A DNA stretch of 64,000 nt, taken from NCBI RefSeq assembly GCF_045066735.1, contig NZ_JBISHH010000026.1, positions 558,001-622,000 on the forward strand. The letters run 5' to 3'. Each line of letters opens with the position of its first letter. The stretch's first letter is position 1. This DNA is from Algibacter sp045066735. Its GTDB lineage: Bacteria; Bacteroidota; Bacteroidia; Flavobacteriales; Flavobacteriaceae. Position numbers and translations under genes: made by a program. Shown here in pieces: positions 49,569-59,724 of the stretch. The notes under the pieces were generated by a model that saw only the letters and a program-made list of their open reading frames with translations, did no database searches and was not told the DNA's origin.

Positions 49569-51872
49569 TTATACCAACTCAAGTGTTTTTGACCTTAAGT
49601 TTTTAGCGGCCGTTACTAAATTTTTTAGTGCATCTCTAGTTTCTGGCCAATCTCTAGTTTTAAGCCCGCAATCTGGGTTAACCCAAATATGCTCTTTGGG
49701 TAAAACATTTTTAGCTTTTATAAGTAAGTTTTCAATTTCTTCTAGTGATGGAACGCGAGGTGAATGTATATCGTAAACACCCGGTCCAATTTCATTAGGG
49801 TATTTAAAATCAACAAAAACGTCTAATAATTCCATTTCAGATCGCGAGGTTTCAATGGTTATTACGTCGGCATCCATATCAGAAATACTTGCAATAATAT
49901 CGTTAAATTCGGAATAGCACATGTGGGTATGGATTTGTGTTTGGTTTTGCACACCACTTGCCGAAATTCTAAATGCTTTCACAGCCCAATTTAAGTAGTT
50001 TTTCCATTCTTCTTCTCGTAATGGTAGACCTTCACGAATGGCAGGTTCATCTATTTGTATAATTTTTAAACCTGCTTTTTCAAGATCGGTTACTTCATCT
50101 CTAATAGCCAAAGCAATTTGATTGCAAGTAATCTCTCTTGGTTGATCGTTTCGAACAAAAGACCATTGTAAAATAGTAACAGGACCAGTAAGCATACCTT
50201 TTACAGGAATATCAGTTAAAGATTGTGCGTATTCAGACCATTTTACTGTCATTGGGTGTTCGCGAGATACATCGCCAAATAAAATAGGTGGTTTTACACA
50301 GCGGCTACCGTAACTTTGTACCCAACCGTAGTTACTAAAGGCAAATCCCTGAAGTTGTTCACCAAAATACTCCACCATATCATTACGTTCAAATTCGCCA
50401 TGTACTAAAACATCTAGACCTATTTCTTCTTGAAAACGTATTGAATCTTCAATTTCCTTTGCTATTAAGTCGTCATATTCTTGCTGTGATAACGTCCCTT
50501 TTTTAAATTTTAAACGCCAGCTTCGAACTTCCTTGGTTTGGGGGAACGATCCAATAGTTGTAGTTGGGAATAACGGAAGGTGTAATGCTTGCTTCTGTAA
50601 ACCTTGACGTGTAGAAAAAATGCTTTCTCTATGACTATCGGATAATTTTAAATTAGAAATTCGTGTTTTTACCGAATCGTTATGAATTAGTTTTGAACTT
50701 TTTTTGGTCAAATTAGCCAATTTATTCTCTTCAAACAAATGCAGATAGCCATCATTCTCATCTTTTAATAAATGCTTAAGTGATACAATTTCCTCAATTT
50801 TTTGTTTGGCAAAAGCTAACCATTGCTTTATTTCTGGCTCTAGTATGGTTTCTAAATTTAAATCGTACGGAGTATGGAGTAGGGAGCAAGACGAAGCAAT
50901 CCATAAATTTTCAGGATTTAAACTTTTGCTCGCTTTTTCAATGGTTTTAATAGTGGCTTCAAAATCGTTTTTCCAAATATTTCTTCCGTCTACAACACCT
51001 AAAGATAGTTTTGTTTTTGGATTAAAATATTTAGATTCTAAAATATCATTTAATTGCGACGGACATCTTACCAAGTCTAAGTGGAGCGTATCTAAAGGTA
51101 GTTGCAAAGCAACATTTAAGTTTTCTCCATAGCAATCAAAATAATTTGCTAAAAACACTTTTAATGTTGGAAATTTCTTTGAGATATGCTTGTATGTTTT
51201 TATAATGCCATGTTGTTCTTTTTTAGAGAGGTTTAAGGCTAGGCAAGGTTCATCAAACTGAATATATTCAACTCCTAAATCGATTAATTCTTTTATTACT
51301 TCAAAATAAACGGGTAATAATTTATCTAATAAATCTAACCTATGAAACCCTGATTCTTTTTCTTTCCCTTGAAGTAAAAATGTTACTGGACCAATTAAAA
51401 CAGGTTTAGTTTTTATCCCTAAGTCTAAAGCTTCTTTGTATTCTTCTATAATTTTTTTTGAGAAGAAATTAAAGGTTTGTTCTTTTTCGAACTCAGGAAC
51501 AATATAGTGGTAGTTGGTATCAAACCATTTCGTCATTTCCATGGCTGTAACATCAATATTTTCTTTTTGAAGCCCGCGAGCCATAGCGAAATACAGTTCT
51601 AAATAGTTGTTTTTATCAATAACTTTATAACGTTTTGGTATACAACCGAAAGTTAAGCAAGTATCTAGAACTTGATCGTAAAAAGAAAAATCGTTCGACG
51701 GAATTACGTCAATACCTAGCTCTTGTTGTTGAAGCCAGTTTTGTTTCTTTAAATCGTAGGCTGTTTTTAGTAATGCGCTTTCGTTAATTTTACCTGACCA
51801 AAAAGACTCGCATGCTTTTTTCAATTCACGATGGCGTCCAATTCTTGGGTGTCCTAAAAGGGTAGTTTTCAT
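49569..51872 (-). CDS. metE: Cobalamin-independent methionine synthase
   Basis: A 767-residue enzyme, the normal MetE length (about 755), transferring the methyl group of 5-methyl-tetrahydropteroyl-triglutamate to homocysteine. The N-terminal barrel starts GHPRIGRHRELKKACE. The C-terminal catalytic barrel has TTIGSFPQTKEVR, and zinc ligands in HTHMCYSEF (His, Cys) and NPDCGLKTR (Cys), with the conserved glutamate between them. It is cytoplasmic. It is divergent from an Lrp-family regulator gene, which may control it. No SAM or B12 riboswitch is visible in the 133-base gap. Confidence 0.97.
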   Translation of the reverse strand: MKTTLLGHPRIGRHRELKKACESFWSGKINESALLKTAYDLKKQNWLQQQELGIDVIPSNDFSFYDQVLDTCLTFGCIPKRYKVIDKNNYLELYFAMARGLQKENIDVTAMEMTKWFDTNYHYIVPEFEKEQTFNFFSKKIIEEYKEALDLGIKTKPVLIGPVTFLLQGKEKESGFHRLDLLDKLLPVYFEVIKELIDLGVEYIQFDEPCLALNLSKKEQHGIIKTYKHISKKFPTLKVFLANYFDCYGENLNVALQLPLDTLHLDLVRCPSQLNDILESKYFNPKTKLSLGVVDGRNIWKNDFEATIKTIEKASKSLNPENLWIASSCSLLHTPYDLNLETILEPEIKQWLAFAKQKIEEIVSLKHLLKDENDGYLHLFEENKLANLTKKSSKLIHNDSVKTRISNLKLSDSHRESIFSTRQGLQKQALHLPLFPTTTIGSFPQTKEVRSWRLKFKKGTLSQQEYDDLIAKEIEDSIRFQEEIGLDVLVHGEFERNDMVEYFGEQLQGFAFSNYGWVQSYGSRCVKPPILFGDVSREHPMTVKWSEYAQSLTDIPVKGMLTGPVTILQWSFVRNDQPREITCNQIALAIRDEVTDLEKAGLKIIQIDEPAIREGLPLREEEWKNYLNWAVKAFRISASGVQNQTQIHTHMCYSEFNDIIASISDMDADVITIETSRSEMELLDVFVDFKYPNEIGPGVYDIHSPRVPSLEEIENLLIKAKNVLPKEHIWVNPDCGLKTRDWPETRDALKNLVTAAKNLRSKTLELV

Positions 51873-51957
51873 ATGTAATATTAGATTTTATTGCTGTTCA
51901 AAATTAGTATTACAGTGCTTAAGTAAGAAATTATAGCTGTTTTTAAGAGGATTTACC

Positions 51958-51990
51958 TATTTTTGGGATATAAATTAGAATATTATTTTT
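51958..51990 (+). promoter_or_regulatory. Promoter -7 box and Lrp-like box ahead of the Lrp-family gene
   Basis: TATTTTTG (51958-51965) matches TAnnTTTG. TAGAATATTATTTTT (51976-51990) matches the E. coli Lrp consensus YAGHAWATTWTDCTR at 13 of 15 positions, though AT-rich DNA makes chance matches common. It could mediate autoregulation and control of metE. Confidence 0.35.
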
Positions 51991-52005
51991 TAAATCTGAT
52001 TAAAT

Positions 52006-52491
52006 ATGAGTTTCCCAGAAAATAATTCTGCTTTACCGCTAGACGATATAGATTTGCGATTGTTAAGAATGTTGCAAGCTAATTCTAATTTAACAACAAA
52101 AGAGTTAGCGGCTAAAGTAAACCTATCTACTACGCCAGTTTTTGAGCGTATTAAAAAATTAGAAAAAGCAGGCTATATTAAAAACTATGTTGCTGTTTTG
52201 GATGCCGAAAAACTGCAAAAGGGCTTAACCGTGTTTTGTAATATTACTTTAAGAGAGCACACGCGGACTATAGGAAATCAATTCGTAAAGGATATCGTGT
52301 CTCTTGAAGAAGTTGTAGAGTGTTATAACATCTCGGGAGATTATGATTTTTTGCTCAAAATTTTGGTAAAAGACATGAAGGAGTATCAGAATTTTGTACT
52401 AAACCATTTAGGAAGCGTAAAAAACATAGGGAGTGCACAAAGTACTTTTGTAATGGGAGAAATTAAAAACGCATATGCTGTGCCTATCTAA
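52006..52491 (+). CDS. Lrp/AsnC family transcriptional regulator
   Basis: A 161-residue regulator. The N-terminal winged helix-turn-helix (about 14-75) shows LDDIDLRLLRMLQANSNLT and ELAAKVNLSTTPVFERIKKL. The C-terminal RAM ligand-binding domain (about 80-155) includes VVECYNISGDYDFLLKILV with the conserved GDYD. Such proteins form octamers and sense amino acids. The divergent gene is metE, and this arrangement suggests control of methionine synthesis, as ligand-responsive neighbours often regulate each other. This is inference. Confidence 0.92.
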   Translation: MSFPENNSALPLDDIDLRLLRMLQANSNLTTKELAAKVNLSTTPVFERIKKLEKAGYIKNYVAVLDAEKLQKGLTVFCNITLREHTRTIGNQFVKDIVSLEEVVECYNISGDYDFLLKILVKDMKEYQNFVLNHLGSVKNIGSAQSTFVMGEIKNAYAVPI

Positions 52492-52535
52492 TTCGGGTTT
52501 TTCTAAGTTTTAATTTTTTATAGGCTAGTTATGCT

Positions 52536-52916
52536 TTATTTTTCTTCAGCTTCTTTTATTGTGTTGTTTGCCCATTCTGTAGCATCATTTATATCTGTAA
52601 ATGTTTTCAAAGGTTTCTTTGAAAATATTTGTTCAATTTGAGAATTAATACGTGCTATTTTTTTTGATGAAACGATGGCAAAACCTATTAAGTTTTCAAT
52701 TTTTGAGGCTTGAATATAGATTATGGGGTCTACGGCATACGAGTTAACCCGATATGAAATGTAAATAAATTTTTTATTCTTAAAATGGTTTTTTACTATT
52801 TTAAATAAGTCTGCATTCGACAAGTCGGTTACTGTTTCTCCTTCATTAACGATAGCAACAATGTAGTTTTCGTAAACTTGCATGACTCCAACAGATGTTT
52901 TAACGAGGTGTTTCAT
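52536..52916 (-). CDS. Conserved hypothetical protein, STAS-like fold suspected
   Basis: A 126-residue cytoplasmic protein I do not recognise with certainty. The alternating strands and helices (VYENYIVAIVNEGETV, FIYISYRVNSYAVDP, LIGFAIVSSKKIARINSQIE, INDATEWANNTIKEAEEK) resemble the SpoIIAA/STAS-like small alpha/beta proteins of Bacteroidetes. There are no cysteines or metal motifs. It lies between the Lrp-family gene and clpC but is separated from clpC by a terminator, so it is probably transcribed alone. Confidence 0.6.
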   Translation of the reverse strand: MKHLVKTSVGVMQVYENYIVAIVNEGETVTDLSNADLFKIVKNHFKNKKFIYISYRVNSYAVDPIIYIQASKIENLIGFAIVSSKKIARINSQIEQIFSKKPLKTFTDINDATEWANNTIKEAEEK

Positions 52917-52943
52917 GTATACAATATATTACTTTTTTTATAT

Positions 52944-52980
52944 AAAAAAAAAGCCCGAAAAGTTAATTTCGAGCTTTTTG
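52944..52980 (-). terminator. Rho-independent terminator after clpC
   Basis: On the minus strand the stem is CTCGAAA / TTTCGGG (one wobble or mismatch), flanked by AAAAG and a run of at least eight T. It lies directly past the clpC stop codon. Confidence 0.8.
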
Positions 52981-53000
52981 ATGTTATGAAAATAAATGTT

Positions 53001-55550
53001 TTAAGACTCTGTAGATTTTTCAGCTTTTATAATTGAAATACTCAATTCTTCTGTTTTTGAGTCTAAATCAATTTTTATTTGATCGCCTTCTTGTAAATGC
53101 GATGCTACAATTTCTTCAGCTAAAGCATCTTCAACATATTTTTGAATAGCTCTTTTTAAAGGCCTTGCTCCATATTGTTTATCGAAACCTTTATCGGCAA
53201 TATAGTCTTTTGCGGTTTCCGTAATGGTTAGGTTATAACCTAATAGCTTAATACGGACTAAAAGTTTTTCTAATTCAATATCGATAATTTTGTTAATGTC
53301 TCCTTTTTCTAGAGCGTTAAAGACAACAACATCATCAATTCTATTTAAAAATTCTGGTGCGAAAGATTTTTTCAAAGCATTTTCAATAACGCTTTTTGCA
53401 TTAGCATCTTCTTGCGCTTTTTGCGATGCTGTTCCAAAACCAATACCAGTTCCAAAATCTTTTAATTTACGAGCCCCAATATTAGAAGTCATTATGATAA
53501 TAGTATTTCTAAAATCAATTTTTCGACCTAAAGAATCGGTTAAATAACCATCATCTAAAACTTGAAGTAGCATATTAAATACATCTGGGTGCGCTTTTTC
53601 AATTTCATCTAATAGAATAACCGCGTAAGGTTTACGACGTACTTTTTCTGTAAGTTGTCCACCTTCTTCGTAACCAACGTATCCCGGAGGTGCTCCAACT
53701 AATCTAGAAATCGCGAATTTTTCCATGTATTCACTCATATCAATTCTAATTAAAGACTCTTCAGAATCGAATAACTCTCTAGATAATACTTTAGCTAACT
53801 GTGTTTTACCTACACCAGTTTGCCCTAAAAATATAAATGACCCAATTGGCTTATTCGGATCTTTAAGTCCAGCACGGTTTCTTTGAATAGCCTTAACTAC
53901 CTTAGCAACAGCATTATCTTGGCCAATTACTTTTCCTTTTATAAGGTCAGGTAATTCTGCTAATTTATTAATTTCTGTTTGCGCAATACGGTTTACAGGC
54001 ACACCAGTCATCATAGAAACTACATCGGCAACATTATCTTCTGTTACAATTTCACGATGTTGCTTGGTATCTTCTTCCCATTTTTCTTGAGCAACAGCAA
54101 GTTCTTTTTCAAGACGTTTTTCATCATCTCTTAATTTTGCAGCTTCCTCGTATTTCTGTTTTTTAACAACAGTATTCTTTGTTTCCTTAACTTCTTCTAG
54201 TTTCTTTTCTAATTCTAGAATTTGTTTTGGAACTTCAATATTGGTAATGTGTACGCGAGAACCGGCTTCGTCTAAAGCATCGATAGCTTTGTCTGGTAAA
54301 AAGCGCTCTGTCATGTACCTGTTTGTTAATTTTACACACGCAGCAATTGCCTCTGGTGTATAATCAACATTGTGGTGCTCTTCGTATTTACCTTTTATAT
54401 TGTTAAGTATTTCGATAGTTTGTTCTACCGTTGTAGGTTCAACAATTACCTTTTGAAAACGACGCTCTAATGCTCCGTCTTTTTCTATATATTGTCTGTA
54501 TTCATCTAAGGTTGTGGCACCAATACATTGTATTTCTCCTCTTGCTAAAGCGGGTTTAAACATGTTGGAGGCATCTAAACTTCCTGTTGCTCCACCAGCT
54601 CCAACAATGGTATGAATTTCATCTATAAATAAAATAACATCATCGTTTTTTTCAAGCTCGTTCATAACGGCTTTCATACGCTCTTCAAACTGTCCACGGT
54701 ATTTTGTGCCTGCTACTAAGCTGGCCAAATCTAGAGTTACTACACGTTTGTTGAATAGAATTCGTGATACTTTACGTTTTACAATTCTAAGCGCTAAACC
54801 TTCGGCAATCGCAGATTTACCAACACCTGGTTCTCCAATTAAGAGCGGATTGTTTTTCTTTCGTCTACTTAAAACTTGAGAAACACGTTGTATTTCTTCT
54901 TCACGACCAACTACAGGATCTAATTTTCCTTCTTCGGCCATTGCAGTTAAGTCTCGTCCAAAGTTATCTAAAACAGGTGTTTTAGACTTTTTGTTGGTTT
55001 TAGCACCTGTTGGTGCATTAAAAATATTCTCTTTAGAAGAATCGTCTTCTATGTTAGAATCGTCATCTGGAAATTCAGATTTTGGCTCTATATAACTATC
55101 ATCGTTTGTAATCATAATTTTAAATTGTTCTTTAACATTGTCGTAGTAAACCTTTAATTTGTTTAAAAGCTTTGTAGTTGGGTCGTTTTCATTTCTTAAA
55201 ATACAAAGCAATAAATGCGCTGTATTTATTGAAGTGCTTTGAAATAATTTAGCCTCTAAAAACGTGGTTTTTAGCGCGCGTTCTGCTTGCCTTGTAAGAT
55301 GTAGGTTTTTCTTTTGGTTAGAACCTACTGCTATATTGGGGTTTGCAGGACTTAATATTTCTACTTTACGCCTTAAATGATTTAAGTCAATATCTAAAGC
55401 GTTTAAAATTGTTATTGCCTTGCCGTTGCCGTCACGCAAAAGACCAAGCATAAGGTGTTCGGTTCCGATAAAATCGTGACCTAATCGTAATGCCTCTTCT
55501 TTACTGTAAGCAATAACATCTTTTACTCTTGGGGAAAAATTATCATCCAT
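53001..55550 (-). CDS. clpC: ATP-dependent Clp protease ATP-binding subunit, ClpC type
   Basis: An 849-residue AAA+ unfoldase. The N-terminal Clp repeat domain (about 1-145) is followed by the first AAA module with GEPGVGKSAIAEGLA, a middle domain containing a UVR motif (KKQKYEEAAKLRDDEKRLEK) that marks ClpC rather than ClpA/ClpB, and the second AAA module with GQTGVGKTQLAKVL. The FGTGIGFG segment supplies the IGF-type loop that docks to ClpP. A short linker rich in Asp and Ser (about 150-185) is less conserved. It unfolds substrates for ClpP. It is divergent from gyrA; no operator such as CtsR/CIRCE is visible in the 258-base gap. Confidence 0.95.
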   Translation of the reverse strand: MDDNFSPRVKDVIAYSKEEALRLGHDFIGTEHLMLGLLRDGNGKAITILNALDIDLNHLRRKVEILSPANPNIAVGSNQKKNLHLTRQAERALKTTFLEAKLFQSTSINTAHLLLCILRNENDPTTKLLNKLKVYYDNVKEQFKIMITNDDSYIEPKSEFPDDDSNIEDDSSKENIFNAPTGAKTNKKSKTPVLDNFGRDLTAMAEEGKLDPVVGREEEIQRVSQVLSRRKKNNPLLIGEPGVGKSAIAEGLALRIVKRKVSRILFNKRVVTLDLASLVAGTKYRGQFEERMKAVMNELEKNDDVILFIDEIHTIVGAGGATGSLDASNMFKPALARGEIQCIGATTLDEYRQYIEKDGALERRFQKVIVEPTTVEQTIEILNNIKGKYEEHHNVDYTPEAIAACVKLTNRYMTERFLPDKAIDALDEAGSRVHITNIEVPKQILELEKKLEEVKETKNTVVKKQKYEEAAKLRDDEKRLEKELAVAQEKWEEDTKQHREIVTEDNVADVVSMMTGVPVNRIAQTEINKLAELPDLIKGKVIGQDNAVAKVVKAIQRNRAGLKDPNKPIGSFIFLGQTGVGKTQLAKVLSRELFDSEESLIRIDMSEYMEKFAISRLVGAPPGYVGYEEGGQLTEKVRRKPYAVILLDEIEKAHPDVFNMLLQVLDDGYLTDSLGRKIDFRNTIIIMTSNIGARKLKDFGTGIGFGTASQKAQEDANAKSVIENALKKSFAPEFLNRIDDVVVFNALEKGDINKIIDIELEKLLVRIKLLGYNLTITETAKDYIADKGFDKQYGARPLKRAIQKYVEDALAEEIVASHLQEGDQIKIDLDSKTEELSISIIKAEKSTES

Positions 55551-55808
55551 ATTCGTGTCCTTTCTGCATTAAAAATACTAAAACATTTTACCAACGACAA
55601 AAACTATACCTTTTTTTGTGTGTAAAATGCTAATTGACGAAAAAAAGGATATAAATCCAAAATTTTAGAATACATACTTATTAACTAAAAACAGTTCTGA
55701 AATTGTTAATAAAAAACATGAAAAAATGATTTTAAACCCTTAGTATAACTGTTGGAATTGTTATATTAGCATGTTTTGAAAATTACATAAAACTTAATTA
55801 AAATATAT

Positions 55809-58382
55809 ATGGCAGAAGGAGAAAAACTTATTCCAATTAATATTGAAGATGAGATGAAATCGGCTTACATTGATTATTCAATGTCAGTTATCGTGTCACG
55901 TGCTTTACCAGATGTAAGAGATGGTTTAAAACCCGTTCACAGACGTGTACTTTATGGTATGCATGAGCTGGGTATTAGAGCAAATACAGCACATAAAAAA
56001 TCGGCAAGAATAGTTGGGGAAGTTTTAGGAAAGTATCACCCACACGGCGATACTTCTGTTTACGATGCAATGGTACGTATGGCTCAAGAATGGAGTTTAC
56101 GTTATATGCTTGTAGACGGACAAGGGAATTTTGGTTCAATTGATGGTGATAGTCCTGCAGCAATGCGTTATACAGAAGCACGTATGCGTAAAATTGCTGA
56201 AGACATGTTGGCAGATATTGATAAGGAAACTGTAGATCATAAGTTGAATTTTGATGATACGTTACAAGAACCAACAGTTTTACCAACTCGTATTCCTGGG
56301 CTTTTAGTTAATGGAGCATCGGGTATTGCGGTAGGTATGGCAACTAATATGCCACCACACAATTTAACTGAAGTTGTAAACGGAACAATTGCTTATATCG
56401 AAAATAACGATATTGAAATTGATGAGCTTATACAACACATTAAAGCACCAGATTTTCCAACAGGAGGTACCATTTATGGTTACGATGGTGTAAAGGAAGC
56501 TTTCCATACAGGTCGTGGGCGTATTGTTATGCGTGCTAAAACTAATATTGAAGAGGTAAATGGTCGTGAATGTATCATTGTTGACGAAATTCCTTACCAA
56601 GTCAATAAGGCAGATATGATCAAGAAAACTGCCGATTTAGTAAACGATAAAAAATTAGAAGGTATTTCTCTTATTCGAGATGAATCTGATAGAAATGGTA
56701 TGCGTATTGTTTACGTATTAAAGCGTGATGCTATTCCAAATATCGTTTTAAATAAACTTTTTAAATATACAGCATTACAGTCCTCATTTAGTGTTAATAA
56801 CATTGCATTAGTAAATGGGCGTCCGCAAATGTTAAACTTAAAAGAGTTAATTCATTATTTCGTTGAGCACAGGCATGAAGTGGTTGTTAGACGTACTACT
56901 TATGAGTTACGTAAAGCAGAAGAACGTGCACACATATTAGAAGGGTTAATTATTGCATCAGATAATATAGATGAAGTAATTAAAATTATACGTGCCTCTA
57001 ATAATGCTGATGAAGCGAGAAGCAACTTAATTGAACGTTTTGAGCTTTCAGAAATACAAGCTAAGGCTATTGTTGAGATGCGTTTGCGTCAGTTAACAGG
57101 TTTAGAGCAAGATAAATTGCGTGCTGAATATGATGACATTATGAAAACCATTATCGACCTTAAAGATATCTTAGCCCGTAAAGAGCGCAGAATGGATATT
57201 ATTAAGGAAGAATTAGTAGTTGTTCGTGATAAATATGGTGATGAGCGTCGTTCTGTAATAGAGTATGCTGGTGGCGATTTAAGTATTGAAGATATGATTC
57301 CTAACGAGAGCGTAGTGATTACTATTTCTCATGCAGGTTATATTAAGCGTACATCCTTAACAGAATACAAGACGCAGCATAGAGGAGGTGTAGGACAAAA
57401 AGCATCTACGACAAGAAACGAAGATTTCTTAGAGCACTTATTCGTGGGGACAAACCATCAATATATGCTGTTCTTTACTCAAAAAGGAAAATGTTTCTGG
57501 ATGCGTGTTTACGAAATCCCAGAAGGATCTAAAACATCTAAAGGTAGAGCAATTCAAAACCTTGTAAATATTGAACAGGATGATAAAGTTATGGCTTTCA
57601 TCTGTACTCAAGATTTAAAAGATGAAGAGTATATTAATAGTCATTATGTAATTATGGCTACTAAAAAAGGGCAGGTTAAAAAGACATCTTTAGAGCAATA
57701 TTCTCGTCCAAGAACAAACGGAATTAATGCTATTACTATAAAGGACGATGATGTTTTATTAGAAGCTAAACTTACAACTGGTGAAAGCCAAGTAATGTTA
57801 GCATTAAAATCTGGTAAAGCTATTCGTTTCGAAGAAGCCAAAACACGCCCAATGGGTCGTGGCGCATCTGGAGTTCGTGGTATTCGTTTACAAGATGAAG
57901 AAACAGATGAAGTTATCGGAATGATTGCTGTTGATGATATGGAAAGCAACGTGCTTGTAGTATCTGAAAATGGTTATGGAAAACGTTCTAGTTTAGAAGA
58001 TTATAGAATTACTAACCGTGGTGGAAAAGGTGTTAAAACCATTTCTATTACAGAGAAAACAGGTAATCTAGTGTCTATTAAAAACGTAACGGATGACGAT
58101 GATTTAATGATTATCAATAAATCGGGCGTAGCAATTAGAATGGCTGTTGCCGATTTAAGAGTTATGGGGCGTGCAACTCAAGGAGTAAAATTAATTAACC
58201 TTAAAGGTAAAGACTCTATTGCTGCAGTTGCTAAAGTAATGCATGAAGATGAAGAGGTTGTTCTTGAAGGCGAAGATGGTGAGGTAACTATAGAAGGCGC
58301 TGAAGGTGTTGAAAACACTGAGGGTTCAGAAGATGGCACAACTCTTGATAATAATTTAGACGATAATAACACTGAAATTTAA
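55809..58382 (+). CDS. gyrA: DNA gyrase subunit A
   Basis: An 857-residue topoisomerase subunit. The catalytic tyrosine is Tyr121 in AAMRYTEARM. The quinolone region GKYHPHGDTSVYDAMVRMAQ contains Thr82 and Asp86, equivalent to E. coli Ser83 and Asp87; threonine at this site is normal for flavobacteria, as I recall. The GyrA-box of the C-terminal DNA-wrapping domain is visible as QHRGGVGQK. The C-terminal blades show KKGQVKKTSL and GYGKRSSLEDYRIT. The last 40 residues are a long acidic tail (EGEDGEVTIEGAEGVE). It is co-transcribed with the TPR gene 17 bases later. gyrB is elsewhere. Confidence 0.97.
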   Translation: MAEGEKLIPINIEDEMKSAYIDYSMSVIVSRALPDVRDGLKPVHRRVLYGMHELGIRANTAHKKSARIVGEVLGKYHPHGDTSVYDAMVRMAQEWSLRYMLVDGQGNFGSIDGDSPAAMRYTEARMRKIAEDMLADIDKETVDHKLNFDDTLQEPTVLPTRIPGLLVNGASGIAVGMATNMPPHNLTEVVNGTIAYIENNDIEIDELIQHIKAPDFPTGGTIYGYDGVKEAFHTGRGRIVMRAKTNIEEVNGRECIIVDEIPYQVNKADMIKKTADLVNDKKLEGISLIRDESDRNGMRIVYVLKRDAIPNIVLNKLFKYTALQSSFSVNNIALVNGRPQMLNLKELIHYFVEHRHEVVVRRTTYELRKAEERAHILEGLIIASDNIDEVIKIIRASNNADEARSNLIERFELSEIQAKAIVEMRLRQLTGLEQDKLRAEYDDIMKTIIDLKDILARKERRMDIIKEELVVVRDKYGDERRSVIEYAGGDLSIEDMIPNESVVITISHAGYIKRTSLTEYKTQHRGGVGQKASTTRNEDFLEHLFVGTNHQYMLFFTQKGKCFWMRVYEIPEGSKTSKGRAIQNLVNIEQDDKVMAFICTQDLKDEEYINSHYVIMATKKGQVKKTSLEQYSRPRTNGINAITIKDDDVLLEAKLTTGESQVMLALKSGKAIRFEEAKTRPMGRGASGVRGIRLQDEETDEVIGMIAVDDMESNVLVVSENGYGKRSSLEDYRITNRGGKGVKTISITEKTGNLVSIKNVTDDDDLMIINKSGVAIRMAVADLRVMGRATQGVKLINLKGKDSIAAVAKVMHEDEEVVLEGEDGEVTIEGAEGVENTEGSEDGTTLDNNLDDNNTEI

Positions 58383-58399
58383 ACTTAATATTATTTAAA

Positions 58400-59650
58400 A
58401 TGAAAAAACAATTAATCATAGCTTTAGCCATTTCAATGGGTGCATTTTCATTTGCACAAAAGAAAGAATTGAAGGCAGTAGAAAAAGCTATTAAATCGAG
58501 CGATTTTGCAGCAGCAAAAGTAGCAGCAACAACGGCCGAAGGTCTTTTAGGTGCGATGGATGAAAAATCTAAAGCAAAATATTACTACCTACTAGGGCAA
58601 GCACTTTATGCAGACGGAAAAGGATCTGATAATGATATTGCAACGGCTTTAGAAAGTTTTACTAAAGCAGAAAGTGCGTACAAATCGGAAGTAACGGCTT
58701 TAAAGCAAACTATTACGAACAAGTTTTTAACTAAAGGTAATGCTGCTTACGAAAAGCAAGATTATTCTAATGCTTCCAAGTATTTCGAAAAATCTTATAG
58801 AGTAAAAGAAAAAGATACGGTTTATCTTTATTATGCAGCTGCAACAGCGGTTAACGTAAAAGAGTACGACAGAGCTTTGGGATTGTATGAAGAACTTAAG
58901 GATTTAGGTTATACAGGTATTCAGACGCAATATTTTGCGACTAACAAAGAAAGTGGTGAAGAAGAAATTCTTGACAAAGCTACTCGTGATTTGTACGTAA
59001 AAGCAAAAAGCCATATTAAACCAGGTGAGCGTGTAACAGAATCTAAAAAACCAGAAATTGTTAAAAACGTAGCATTAATTTATGTTAGTGAAGGTAACAA
59101 TGAAAAGGCTATTGAGGCAATGAAAGAAGCTAGGGATGAAAATCCAGAAGATGTTAACTTAATTCTTTCCGAGGCTAATATTCATTTCAAAATGGGTAAT
59201 ACTGAAGAGTTTCAAGCACTTTTAAAGAAAGCTACAGAGTTAGAGCCAGAGAATGCTGAGTTACAATATAACTTAGGTGTAATTGCATCGCAATCTAATC
59301 ATCCAGTAGAAGCAAAAGCTTATTATGAAAAAGCGATTGAATTAGATCCTGAATATGTTAATGCTTACATTAATATCTCTGCTCTTGTATTAGAAAGAGA
59401 ACAACCACTTATTGAAGAAATGAATGGTTTAGGAAGTTCTAAAAAAGACGATTTACGTTATGATGAGTTAAGAGAAGAGCGTCAAAACTTATATAAAGAA
59501 GCAGTACCATTTTTAGCAAAAGCATTAGAAATAGATACTGAAAACTTAAGTGCCGCTAAAACCTTAATGAACATCTATAATATCTTAGGTGAATCTGATA
59601 AGTCTAAAGTTTTAAAAGCTAAAGTTGAAGCTTTAGAAGGAGGACAATAA
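58400..59650 (+). CDS. Secreted tetratricopeptide repeat protein
   Basis: A 416-residue exported protein with a signal peptide (IIALAISMGAFSFAQ, about 5-19). TPR-like helical pairs fill the rest, including GNAAYEKQDYSNASKYFEKS (about 114-133), LIYVSEGNNEKAIEAMKEA, LSEANIHFKMGNTEEFQALL and YNLGVIASQSNHPVEAKAYY. The final region has a long helix and another TPR. TPRs mediate protein-protein contacts, and in Bacteroidetes such periplasmic proteins sometimes belong to envelope complexes. The link with gyrA (17-base spacing) seems to be only an operon arrangement. The partner is unknown. Confidence 0.85.
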   Translation: MKKQLIIALAISMGAFSFAQKKELKAVEKAIKSSDFAAAKVAATTAEGLLGAMDEKSKAKYYYLLGQALYADGKGSDNDIATALESFTKAESAYKSEVTALKQTITNKFLTKGNAAYEKQDYSNASKYFEKSYRVKEKDTVYLYYAAATAVNVKEYDRALGLYEELKDLGYTGIQTQYFATNKESGEEEILDKATRDLYVKAKSHIKPGERVTESKKPEIVKNVALIYVSEGNNEKAIEAMKEARDENPEDVNLILSEANIHFKMGNTEEFQALLKKATELEPENAELQYNLGVIASQSNHPVEAKAYYEKAIELDPEYVNAYINISALVLEREQPLIEEMNGLGSSKKDDLRYDELREERQNLYKEAVPFLAKALEIDTENLSAAKTLMNIYNILGESDKSKVLKAKVEALEGGQ

Positions 59651-59671
59651 TTAAAGTCTCTTTTACAACAT

Positions 59672-59702
59672 AAAAAAAGGTCGCAATTTGCGACCTTTTT
59701 TT
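59672..59702. terminator. Bidirectional terminator between the TPR and NlpC/P60 genes
   Basis: The stem AAAAAAAGGTCGCAA / TTGCGACCTTTTTTT has a minimal loop and T runs on both strands. Confidence 0.92.
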
Positions 59703-59724
59703 ATGCTTTATATTTAATAAAAAA

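Noticed and set aside
51873..52005. SAM or cobalamin riboswitch ahead of metE
   Set aside because: The gap is only 133 bases, very AT-rich, with no conserved riboswitch core or strong stems.
55975..56286. Minus-strand frame inside gyrA
   Set aside because: It is a shadow of a well-conserved coding region with no signal or family features.
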